Position numbers and translations under genes: made by a program. Below are positions 47,270 through 57,702 of a DNA stretch of 64,000 bases, in pieces. Under the pieces are notes generated by a model. It was not told the origin of the DNA and made no database searches. It saw only the letters and a program-made list of their open reading frames with translations. Origin of the DNA: Cannabis sativa (Eukaryota > Streptophyta > Magnoliopsida > Rosales > Cannabaceae); the NCBI RefSeq assembly GCF_029168945.1, contig NC_083606.1:14286041-14350040 (forward strand). Reading direction: 5' to 3'. Position 1 is the first letter of the stretch, and each line of letters opens with the position of its first letter.

Positions 47270-48147
47270 GAAATGCATCTGTTAAGTGCCGCCATTCTTC
47301 CTGTCAGGGCCTATACTTCCTTAGGCTTTGTCGGGGATGCCGCCAAAACATGAAGCTAAACCCAAAAAAATGTTCCTTTGGAGTCTCCTCGGGAAATTTT
47401 TTGGGATTCATTGTTAACGCGAGGGGTATTGAGGCAAATCTTGAAAAAACTTTCTCGAGGAGACTCCAAAGGAACATTTTTTTGGGTTTAGCTTCATGTT
47501 ATACTTTTTAAATATTTTAAAGCATTCCGTGAGGTCTGAGGTATGATCCTTGCTCTTTATTGATTTCACCAACATATCATCGACGTAAACCTCCATGTTT
47601 TGCCCTATTCGGCTTGCGAATATTTTGTTTACTAGTCACTGATATGTTGCCCCAGCGTTCTTCAGTCTAAACGGCATGACTTTATAACAATTGAGTCCCA
47701 TGTTGGTTACGAAATTCATATGTTCTTGATCTGGGCCGTACATTTTTGTCTGGTTATATCCAGAATATGTGTCCATAAACGACATAAGCTTGTGCCTAGC
47801 AGTTGCATCCACTAATTGGTCGATCCTGGAAGTAGAAAATAGCCTTTTGGGCATGCCTTATTCAGATCAGAGAAGTCAATACAAGTTCTCCAAGTTCCGT
47901 TAGGTTTCGGGACGAGAACAAGATTGGCTATCCATGAGGGATAAAATACCTCGCGTATAAAATCGTTGACTAACAACTTGTCAATTTCTTGTTTTAGTGC
48001 CCCTTGATTCTCGGAATCTAAGGGCCTCCTTTTTTGTCTCTTCGCTGGGTAGTTTGGATCAACATTTAAATGATGGCAGATAATCTTACTATCGATCCCT
48101 ATCATATCCCCATGACTCCAGGCGAATTGATTCTGGTTCGCTTTCAA
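47270..48147 (-). pseudogene. Gypsy reverse transcriptase, broken and carrying a micro-inversion
   Basis: Blocks in order on the minus strand: PSWIANLVLVPKPNGTWRTC and DFSDLNKACPKG (47812-48147), FMDTYSGYNQTKM with NMGLNCYKVMPFRLKNAGAT (47636-47854), then EVYVDDMLVKS and MKLNPKKCSFGVSS (47414-47596). The next expected stretch (GKFLGF..ARGIEAN) is present only in the opposite orientation at 47392-47455. Normal minus-strand order resumes with SPTKPKEV..LTGRMAALNR (about 47340-47270). The solo LTR at 48235 separates RT from protease. Confidence 0.88.
47347..47500. repeat. 45-bp perfect inverted repeat around a 64-bp inverted spacer
   Basis: Arms 47347-47391 and 47456-47500 are exact reverse complements. 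Both encode MKLNPKKCSFGVSS, the right arm on the minus strand with the element and the left arm on the plus strand. The spacer continues the plus-strand reading (GNFLGFIVNARGIEANLEK). Confidence 0.97.
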
Positions 48148-48234
48148 AAAGCTTATTAATTGCTATTTGAGCTACTCGTCCAGGTTCTAACCAATGTACA
48201 CACATTTCGTGGGATTTCCTTGGTCGATAATAAC

Positions 48235-51184
48235 TGTAATACCTTGAAATTCAGAAATGGATTAGCAAAACCATAATTAGATAATTATGAATAATTGAGG
48301 AATTATATTATTATATAGTTCAATATATGAGAATTTAATTGATTAATTATATGTTACGACCCTGTTGGTGAGCCAGGGGCATTTTAGTAATTATGACATG
48401 AGAAGGGTAAAATGATGAAATTAATTTAATTACGTACTTAATAGAACTATATTATTATATAGTATGCATGTGTTGTCTTTTCAGGTGTGTTCTGACATGT
48501 TGGCACGGTATAGTCACAACCGGGTATTTCGGGCCGAACGGGGTTCGGGCCCGAAATGTAAATTTGATTGAATTATTTGGCATTTTTATTTATGGGTGAT
48601 AATCTAAAAAATTTATTTGGGGTATAAATATGCATGAATGACTAAATTGCCCTTATGTGTAAAAGAGTATGCTTTTTAGCCCTAGGGGTAAAATGGTCAT
48701 TTTGACCTTCTTTGGATAACTAATAAAGGAGATGAATTTTTAAGAATTGAAATGTAATTTTCTAGTGTTCTCTACCCCAAACCCGAACCCTTCACTCTCA
48801 TAAACCCTCTTTTGTTTCAATTTCTTGATTTGGAGGAATTGCTTGGAGTTGAACTTAGATTTTGGTGTGCTTATGCTTAATTCTTGATTAAGGCTTGAGG
48901 TAGCTCTCTTTCATTGAATTCAATTGAATTTCTTGCTGGTTTTTAATTGTTGAAAAACATGAAAGTGGTGTTGTTCTTGGATTTGCATGAGAAGAGGAAT
49001 TGGTGCTTGACTTTGTTGATTTTGGTTGTGAAATTTCAAGATATAGTTGTGAGGTTATTGTTGATTATTGGTTGAGATTATTAAGTATTTTCTAGGTCAG
49101 AAATTATGTACTTGTTAGTTGAGTTTGCAGCTGGAAATTATAGGTTGGAATGGGTTGAGGTTCATGTTTATGAGCTTAATGAGTTGTGAATTTAAGCATG
49201 GTTTTGAGATGATTAAGCAATCTCGATTTTTAGGGTAAATTGTGGGTTTTGATGCATGTTGTACGAATTTTAATACCCTAGCTTTGAGCTTGATAAATTG
49301 TGAACATGTTTCGAGTGTTTGCTTGTGATTTGGGGTGAAAAGATTGGATTTTCTTGCTGACAATTGTGCTCAAGCTTGCTGGTTTCTGGGTTTGGAACCC
49401 AAATGTCGCAGCATGCTCTGGAGCATGCCGCGGCCTGCCCCTACTGATGGAACCTGAGGTTTCATCCCAGGTGCCGCGACATGGCTTGGGCATGTCGCGG
49501 CCCGCCCTCGTGATTTTTGGGCAGTTGTGTCGAATTTTGAAAATGCATAACTTTTGATTCCAAACTCTGATTTGGGAGTTCTTTATATTGTTGGAAAGCT
49601 CATTCCGAGCTCTATATTATTATCTGAATTTTAAATGCCATCATTAAATTTTATGAGTTAAAAATCAGGGGTTAACCCTAAGTATGAAAAATCCCAAATT
49701 TGTGTGACTAGGATTACCGGGACCTGATCAGGAGCACCCGGGGATTTGGAATCTCTGTCATTGCGGGACATCAGGTAAGACAGTAGTTAGCACATAGAGT
49801 ATGCGCGGTGGCGCTTATATTGAAAGTGATATATGTGAGTAATAGTAACCGGGAATAGGGTTATTACCCTAACATGAGCAGTTTAATAGCCTAGGGTTAT
49901 TACCCTAGTGATATATGTTATGTATATACTATGCCATGTCGGAGATACGTGTATATTGAGATTATGAATTATGCGCTTAAGGCATAATTAAACTAGACTC
50001 GGTAAGCTAGTACCTTGAGTTTAATTTTAATGCAGACTAGGGTTATTACCCTAGATTATTATGAATCCAGTGAAAGCATGAGTTAGGTTAACACTCTTAG
50101 TAAATGTTATCTGAGTATATAGAAATGTATTATATGAGTGATTACATAGTATGCAAGTTAGGGTTATTACCCTAAGATTTTATATGTTATAGTAAATGTT
50201 GAATTCACGCATGTATGTTAAGAGTTATGAGTATAAGACATCACTGGGTTAGACCTGGTATATATCTCCAGGATAAACCACCGAAAGAACGTAATACATG
50301 GATTACGTATATACATGAAGAGGATCATGCGAGCAAGGCATAACCAGGTTAGGCTCGATAACTAGAACCGAGGTAAACCCTACTAAGGTGTTATTGTAAT
50401 TAGACATGTGAGAGCAACACGTAGGTCTACGCCACGTAGACATAAGTAGACATGTGAGCGTAACATGCAGGTCTATAGCAAATAGACAAATAGTGCAGTG
50501 GCACCAATAATTATCTGTTTCACATATTGAGATTAAGGGTTATGCGTCAAGGCATAATCAAGTTGGACTCGGTAACCAGAACCGAGATGAACTATTCTAA
50601 GGCCTTATTGTAATTAGACGTGTGAGAGCAACACGTAGGTCTACGCCACGTAAATATAAATAGATGTGTGAGCACAACACATAGGTCTACGCCACGTAGA
50701 CATAAATAGGCATGTGAGTGTGACATGCAGTTCTGTGACACACAGACATATATGAATGGCATTACTGTTTAAATAGTATGTTGAGCATATTATTAATGTT
50801 ATGTTATATATTGTCTTGCTGGGCTTGGCTCACGGGTGCTCTACTGTGCAGGAAAGGGTAAGCCATTAGCTGATCAGCCATGAGTTCAGGAGCTGGGCAA
50901 AGAATGTACATGTTCGAGCCATATCAGACCAAGCGGGTTAAGGGTCTACCAGAGATGAACTTTTGAAATTCTATTTTGCCGTTTAGGTCGGCTAGAAAGA
51001 AAAGACTTGCAATAAAGTTTGTAAATATTTTTGGGATCCCAATTGTTTAAAAGTTTAAATGTATTGCAATTTTTATTTTCATTCTATTTAATATAAAAGT
51101 GCTATTTTGATTAGTAATCCTGATTAGGGGATTAGGGTTTCATAAGTATTTTGGGTAACGAGCCTAATTATTTAGGGCGTTACA
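48235..51184 (+). repeat. Gypsy solo LTR, 2950 bp, TSD ATAAC
   Basis: Ends TGTAATACCTTGAAATTC and AATTATTTAGGGCGTTACA. A perfect TSD ATAAC lies at 48230-48234 and 51185-51189. A second, interrupted copy is at 20932-21162 plus 30603-32225. The interior has AGGGTTATTACCCT repeats (49857-50175) and a tandem array (50400-50760). No protein frame. It is inserted between protease and RT of the Tat element. Confidence 0.95.
50395..50760 (+). repeat. Tandem repeats in the solo LTR
   Basis: Repeated modules TAGACATGTGAG, AACACGTAGGTCTACGCC and ACGTAGACATAA, about five imperfect units of 40-60 bp. Confidence 0.75.
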
Positions 51185-51237
51185 ATAACCTCTTCCAATT
51201 CTTCAATTGGTTTTAGCAGGTTTTTTTCATCTTGAAC

Positions 51238-51942
51238 TTAGGGATCAAGATCTTCCTCTTTCTTCTCGTTTTCTCCTGCCAAGATCATCATCAACTCATG
51301 GCCGACCTTTCTATGTTTTAACTCTATGCAAAAGCAATCGCGAGTCAGCATTTGGTCGCCACGCATTAGCCCCAGGCCATCTTGTGTTTGGAACTTTAAA
51401 GATAGGTGCTTGATTGAACTGACTGCCCCTAGTCCAATCAGTGCGGGACGACCCAACAATATGTTGTAAGCCGAAGGCAGGTCGACAACCAAGAAGTCTT
51501 GCATAACAGTAGCAGTTAAAGGTGCCTCGCCTAAAGTTAATGCCAGCTCGATTATGCCAAGGCTAGCAATGTTATCCCGGGTGAATCTGTAAAGATTCAC
51601 CACAAAAGGCCTTAACTTGGCTTTCTCAAGCCCCATTTTCTTCAGAGTCTCCTTGTAAATGATATTTACCGAGCTCCCATTGTCTATTAACACTCTCTTG
51701 ATCCTCTTAATTACGAGTTGAATGGTTATGACCATCGGATCGACGTGAGGGTATCTCACGTTCTTCTCGTCTTCCTCTGTGAACGTAATAGGGGCTTCCT
51801 CAGTTTTCACCTTCTTGGAAGGTTCTGGGGCAAAGATTGACTGCTCATTCTTTATCTCCTTCACATATCTCTTTTGAGCGTTATTGCTTTCCCCTACAAT
51901 ATGCGGCCCTTCCGAAATAACTAGGATGTCCTCTCCTTTCAC
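51238..51942 (-). pseudogene. Tat aspartic protease region
   Basis: A 234-codon open frame. The catalytic block [13 protein letters not shown] is near residues 86-98, followed by [20 protein letters not shown] and the flap-like [16 protein letters not shown] block, as in plant Tat elements (gag-protease part). The charged first third ([15 protein letters not shown]) is the usual linker. This is the longest intact frame of the element, but without RT in frame it is only a fragment. The frame runs to within about 50 bp of the nested solo LTR. Confidence 0.85.
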
Positions 51943-52037
51943 AGGAATAGGTTGTAATCCCTGGTTGTTTGGGTTATTAGGCTAACGGGGCTGGTTGTAT
52001 CCCTAGCCCTGTCTTTTCACATACTGTTTAAATGGCC

Positions 52038-54027
52038 TCAAGCGATGAGACTCTCTATCTCATCTTTCAATTGGCGACATTCGTCGGTCGCAAGCCCAAT
52101 ATCTTTATGAAATTTACAATATTTGTTAGGATCTTTTTTGCTCCTAAAATTCCTCATAGGCTCGGGTTTGCTGAAGGCTACCTTCTGCTCACGTGTAAGG
52201 TAAATATTTTCCCGAGTTTCATTAAGCTCGGTATAAATAGTATACACTGGCACGTATTTGTCATGCTTCTTTTATTTCTTTCTATCCTTCGACGGTTCCC
52301 TAATTCCGTCCTTTCTTTTCGGACCAGAAGCCCCCGAGTTATCGATTCTCGTGAAGCAGTCCCTGTGGAAACATTGCTGGGTTTACCTCCCGAGCCTGTT
52401 TTCAACAAGTTCATTTCCTTTCGGCCTTCTTCCTTTCGGACAAACACCTGAGCCCTCTCGTTGAACTCAGTGATGTTTCTTACCGGACGTCCTTGTAAAT
52501 CATCCCACAACTCGCCCCCGGCGGTTAATGGATCAGTGGAGATCCCCGCCTAAAGGGCTGTAAGTTGCGTTCTGTCATCCAAGTTTCTAACCCTAGCAGC
52601 AACTGTGCTAAAATGACTTAAGTACGCCTTAAGTGTTTCGTCAGGCTGATGCTTTATATTGGTTAGCGAGGCCACTTTGGGTTGCCTATCCCTAGCCGCT
52701 TGAAATTACTTCTTGAAATCCCTAGACAACTGCTCCCAAGAAATTATTGAATGATGACTGAACTTGTTGAACCAGCTACTCATTGCCCCAACAAGCGAGG
52801 TAGGGAACAAAATACAGCGTAAATTGTTCATCACGTTACTCGCTCGCATTATCGTGTTAAAGTTATTCAAATGCGAGACTGGATCTGTGGTTTTGTCATA
52901 GGACAAGACATGCCGGTTTTTGAATCCCGAAGGAAAAGGGGTATTCATAATATCTGGGTGATACGGCTCGCGCTCCTCGTAAGAGTCGTATCTAGATGAT
53001 TTCCCTAATTCCCCCACTTGATATCTCCTGAACTACTCCTCCAACTCGTTTATCCGCAATTTGATTGGATCCTCTTGCTTTGGACCAAGCTGTTGGCGAA
53101 GGTCAGGTTTCTTCTAATTCAAGTGCTCTCACAGATCTGGTTGGGAGTAATTGCTGGCAGATCTCATTTTACTCATAGACCGTGTCCCACTGATAGACTT
53201 TGTCTTTAAGAGGCTCGTGGATTTACTTGTCCCCATAATTTCCTGATCATTGGCTCGTTGAGTACTTTCTCCTCTTTGAGTTGATCGACTATGGGTTCTA
53301 GATCTCCTCAAAGTCACGCTTGCTTCTTCACACTCTGTTCTTTCCTCCCGAGAGCAGTTTGTCGTATTTCCCCCATCAGGGTACATACAAGTCCTCGCTC
53401 TATGGGTTTGGGAAGAACGTTGGCGATTCCTAGCAGGTGATCTCTGTTCTCCCGGCTGAGTTCCAAGATCATCCTCATTTTCATGAGGGATTTCTCGTTC
53501 ATTAGTTTCTGATTGCCTCCTTTCTGGTGTTCATCCTGATTCTCAGGGAGTGTCTCATTTTCCCTGGGTTGTTTTTCGCAGGCCTTTTCTTGTCTCCTGG
53601 TTCGTGAGCCACGAGGTTCGCCTCATGCTCTTCTCTCTCCAGGTTCAGGTTGATTTGGAGCGTTCGTCTGCTGCGCCGCCCTGGCCGAGGTCGCCTCTCG
53701 TTCTTACTCAGCGTTTCAATGTTGCACCTCTTCTAGACGGCGTCTCAGGCGATGGCTTTCCGTTTCATAAGTTCTTTCTCCCACAGATTGGGCACGTCCA
53801 CAGTTGAAATCTTCATCCCTCGTCGCAGGATTCTGACCATTCCCAAGTTGATTTCTCCTCGAGCGCGTTGTCCGCGTGCTAGGACCAACGTCGGGTTGAG
53901 TTCTCTGGGGACGTGTGGTCCTGTTGGACTGCGGATTAGTAGATCTTCTAGAGCCCATGGGCCCTTTTCCAGAACGATGATTAGTTTCCTCATGTGGGGT
54001 GTTAATATTCTCTGGATTTTCAGCCAT
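52038..54027 (-). pseudogene. Tat Gag, broken
   Basis: Starts with MAENPENINTPHEETNHRSG (54027) and a basic Arg-rich N-terminal part. Then the capsid core at 52706-53017: PFPSGFKNRHVLSYD, TDPVSHLNNFNTIM, RCILFPTSLVGAMSSWF and ISWEQLSRDFKK, the plant Retrotrans_gag pattern. The C-terminal block KYCKFHKDIGLATDECRQLK (52038-52253) is the usual CxFH..H..D.C motif. Several stops and shifts lie between these blocks, so no full-length Gag can be read. Confidence 0.85.
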
Positions 54028-54090
54028 AAAAGAGAAGGTTTTTCTTTAAAAGAAGGGAAGACTTTTTTTGAGCTTTTTCACAGAGCTTCT

Positions 54091-54107
54091 CAATGAGAGC
54101 ACCAAAC
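54091..54107 (-). promoter_or_regulatory. Primer binding site of the Tat element
   Basis: Directly inside the 5' LTR the minus strand reads GTTTGGTGCTCTCATTG. TTTGGTGCTCTCATTGAGA is the common PBS-adjacent sequence of plant Tat/gypsy elements. The tRNA was not identified. Confidence 0.55.
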
Positions 54108-55030
54108 TGTTAACGCAGATTTTTTGTTTACCAAATTTGAGCCTCACGATGATAATTCAACACAGAAAGAACAAAAGCTATAGAAAAATAAAAATATGAA
54201 CACCGGGTTTTTTACGTGGTTTTGCAGTTAAAATTCTGCATAGTCCACGAGTCAATCTTATTCAGATTTCTGAGTATTTTTTTCAGGGCCTCTTTCATAA
54301 GAGTTTTTTCTTCCCTTGTTTGAGATTGTTTGCCACTATTTATAGTTGCATAGTGGCAGTTAATTACAAAGCAGACCAAAATATGATTACAGTCATTATC
54401 CCTAAAATCGTGGGATCTGATTACATATCACAAAATGTAGATGCGGTGTATGATTTTGAAAATCATATAGCTGTGATTTTTCTGCTTTTCTGGGTCAAAA
54501 ATATCGTGTATTAAACACGTCTTTAATTGTTGAATTTGGAGATGTCTCGACAGAAACTTGATTGTAGTGATCCCAATGGCGAGCTGGAACCATTCTTCTT
54601 TCCGAGGTCGACAAGATATGTCTTACGTCGATCGCGGGTATACAAATTCTTCTAACTTGCCAGGGTTATGAGCCTCGTTCATGTTAGTTGGATGAAACTA
54701 TAGGAAGTTTCGTCGTAGCGAGATGGTCATCTCGCATTCTTGTTCTTCGAGCCGATCCGACTTTTTCACTTAGTTTGCTTATTGCAAGCTAAGGTATGTG
54801 TTACTTTTCTCTGGTGCCTCGCTATTCTCCTTCAGCAACGTATGGTTTCTCGTTAATACACTAAGTGTCAGTTCGTACATTGATTCCTCGCCTAAGACCT
54901 TACAGACAGCGGGTTACAAATATACTATGATACATACGCAATTAATGAGTTATTCCATAAAAAAAAATTGTACCGATTCACATTCCCTTCACCTTGACAC
55001 GTGTCCTCCAGCCGAATTTCGAGTATAACA
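54108..55030 (-). repeat. 5' LTR of the Tat element, 923 bp
   Basis: Starts TGTTAACGCAGATTTT and ends GAGTATAACA. It is about 100 bp shorter than the 3' LTR with many substitutions, which fits an old insertion. Confidence 0.9.
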
Positions 55031-55640
55031 GTAACCACGGGTCATGTAAACTTGAAATTGATGATCCATTACCCACAGTTTTTCTAACCCCTAGCCCGCA
55101 CAATAGATTGAGCCTCGTGCACACTATGCCAAACATAACTCGAGTTGACCAGAATAGCATCAAGAAAGGAGCCATTTGGATAATAGCGAGCCTTAAACAC
55201 TTTCCCAAGCAATGATGCCTCATTTGTAAGAAGACGCCATCCTTGTTTTTGCAATAAAGCCAAATTATAAAATCTCTTAAACTCCTTAAACCTAGACACC
55301 ATGCATGTTTATGTTTGCACATACGTCCCCAACTCATCCAGTTAATACTTCTTGTAGATGAGGAGGCAATTTTCCACAAGAATTTGAATTTAGTCATAAG
55401 ACCTTCCAATTCTTTGCAAGTTTTCATTGGAAGCAAAAAAATACTCATTGCATAATTAGGAATAATTTGTGCAACAGATTTGATGAGAATCTCCTTTCCT
55501 GCTCTCGAGAGCAAGCGACCATCCCACCCTTGAATACGTTTGAGCAACACTTCAATGTATAGGTTAGAGATGCTGTTGTTATAAAGATTTTCAATAATAA
55601 TAAACTGTACAACAAGTGAAATAAATAATAATAAAAAAAA
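55031..55640 (-). pseudogene. LINE reverse-transcriptase C-terminal fragment
   Basis: Minus strand: KRIQGWDGRLLSRAGKEILI, KSVAQIIPNYAMSIFLLPM and SINWMSWGRMCKHKH, then in another frame FKEFKRFYNLALLQKQGWRL and KVFKARYYPNGSFLD, ending GNGSSI and a DPWL block exactly at the Tat LTR. This is the region between RT and zf-RVT of plant LINEs. At least one frameshift is present. The continuation is not found left of 42521. Confidence 0.85.
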
Positions 55641-56200
55641 ACTGTACAACAAGTTATTAAATTTAAAAAACAAAAGCAAATAATGAAATTGATTAGATAG
55701 ACCCCCTTAGTGCCAGGTCCACCTCATCGCTTACCTGTTATGTCAGTTTGATATTCAGTTTGTTTTCTTTTGGTTTTGTACGGCGCAAGTGGGCATAGCA
55801 TTTGTTATATGTTTATTTTTATTTTTTTTGTTGGAGTGTTTTGAATGCATTTACTAGAAAGGACTGTTGTTGTGTTGATGATGACATCATGCGGCACAGA
55901 ATGAAATCAAACAAACAATCAGATGAAGAATCACCCCCACGAGTGGTTTATCTTCTGTCACTCTTTAAATCCCAAAATGAAAGATAAAAATAACTAAATT
56001 CATTTCCATTGTTATTACCAAAAATGCTTCGCCACGCCTTTTATACATAATAATAATAGTAATAATCTAGTTAATGAATAGATAATCGCACCTCAAAATA
56101 TTGTAGTATATATATATATATATATATCACCTTGTATATAAGTTGGAGAAATTATTTTTAAATGAAATTAAGGTTCGTTTAGTAATATATTTTTTTTTTT
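55641..56200. other. AT-rich sequence, nothing recognised
   Basis: Contains a (TA)n tract at about 56107-56127 and no gene-like frame. Confidence 0.5.
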
Positions 56201-56558
56201 AATAATTTACGGTATAAATATTTAAGTTTAACTTCCCGTTGTAAATAAATGTTTAAGTTTAATTTTTAACGATAATAATACCTAAATTATAATTTTAGAA
56301 CTTCTGTAGGTACCTAAATTAAATAAATTTCCACGTAGTAGTAATCCATGATTGGTCTAAATCGTTAAATTTTTATTATTTAAAAAAAACTAGTTCAAAT
56401 ATACCAATAAGAAAATGACACGTGGATATAATGGCTTAACATTTAACGGTTAGGTACTTCTAGAAATATAACTTAGTTATTATTACTGACAAAAATTAAA
56501 CTTAGGTATTTATTTACAACTGGGAGTTAAATTTAAGTATTTATGCCGCAGATTAGTC
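56201..56558. mobile_element. Foldback MITE with about 110-bp inverted arms
   Basis: Left arm (ACGGTATAAATATTTAAG, GTTGTAAATAAATGTTTAAG) pairs with the right arm, whose complement reads GCGGCATAAATACTTAAAT and GTTGTAAATAAATACCTAAG. T-rich flanks hide the TSD, so superfamily (Mutator-like is likely from arm length) and exact ends are uncertain. Confidence 0.65.
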
Positions 56559-56879
56559 TATTTTTTAATTATTTTTTTTTTTTTAATATTGGAAATGTAA
56601 TAATATTTTTCAAAAACATGTTCTATAAAATTGTTTTTACTTTTTAACTGAGAATTAAAATTTTGAAAATAAAAAAAAAAATCACTTTTAATATTTTTTT
56701 TAAATGATTTTTTTTCTTAATCAATATTTTGGACTCCGATCAGACGTGGATCCACTACAAGAAAAATGGGTATTAATGAGGACAAATTTCGTTGGTAAAA
56801 ACTCCTATTTTCGTCAGCATTCCTCATCAATGAGGACATTTCGTTGGTAAAATTTGTTGGGAAAAGTTCGTTGGTAATG

Positions 56880-57010
56880 AAAACTATCAACGACGACATT
56901 GTCGTTGGGAATAATAATCTATTTTTTTTTTTAAATTTCGGTGCATCAACAACGACAATGTCGTCATTGATATTATATCAATGATGACATTGTCGTCATT
57001 GAAGAGTGTG
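56880..57010. promoter_or_regulatory. CACTA subterminal repeats, left end
   Basis: AACGACGACATTGTCGTTGG, CAACGACAATGTCGTCATTG and GATGACATTGTCGTCATTG. CACTA transposase (TNPA-type) proteins are known to bind such subterminal repeats. The binding role here is inferred. Confidence 0.65.
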
Positions 57011-57370
57011 TCCAACAAAAAATTCAATAATTATATTAAAATTATTTCTAATTAATTATTATTATATTATATTAAAATTATTTAATTAAATAATTATTTT
57101 AAATTTTATATTTTTATAATTATATAAAAATTATTTAATTAATTAATTAATATATAAAATTATTTAATTAATTAAGATATGAAATCATTTAACTAAAAGT
57201 AAATATTTAGAGTCACTAATATTACAATAAAAAGTGAGTCATAAACATTACAATACTGCATACTGAAATATAAATAAGTGTTCATAAAACATTAATAAAC
57301 ATAAAACCGATAGTTCGTAAAATTAAAATAAAAATTCTAAAAGAAGTTTATAGTAGCATCGTCCTCATCA

Positions 57371-57700
57371 CTAGCATCTCCAGGAACATCCGGCATCTGT
57401 GGGTAGTATGGCGGTATTTGCGAACGACAATGTAGTGTCGACATCATTTGAGATGTCTGCTGCCCTTGTTGTGTGGGCATCATCTGAGATGTCTACTGCC
57501 CTTGTTGTGTCGGCATCATCTGAGAAGTTTGGTGTCCTAGATGTGTCGGCATCATCTGAGATGTCTGCTCCCATGGTTGTGTCGGCATCGTCTGCGATGT
57601 GTTCTAATATTGTTGCCCTTGTGTTGACATCATCTGAACATTTTGCGGCATCTGTGACATTTGTGGCATCCGAGGCTCTGACACATGAGACGACTGAGGC
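57371..57700 (-). pseudogene. Q/M-rich C-terminal tail of the CACTA protein, 36-bp repeats
   Basis: On the minus strand a 12-residue unit of the form PTQQGQQTSQMM repeats about five times (57420-57620), preceded by MPQMSQMPQNVQMM-like sequence. Such Q/M-rich tails are common in plant CACTA proteins. The plus-strand open frame over the same repeats is only its mirror. Confidence 0.6.
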
Positions 57701-57702
57701 GA

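Larger units (their letters stand above)
42521..55030 (-). mobile_element. Degenerate Ty3-gypsy (Tat-type) LTR retrotransposon with nested solo LTR
   Basis: LTRs 42521-43539 and 54108-55030 start TGTTAACGCA and end GTATAACA. Minus-strand order: 5' LTR, PBS (TTGGTGCTCTCATTGAG), gag, protease, RT, RNase H, second RNase H, integrase, about 1.9 kb non-coding, PPT (AAGGGGCAAT) and 3' LTR. RT before integrase plus the second RNase H define a Tat-type gypsy element. All domains carry stops or shifts. The outer flanks ATAAG and GTAAC do not match. The right flank is LINE and the left is another repeat, so one edge was rearranged. Confidence 0.9.
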
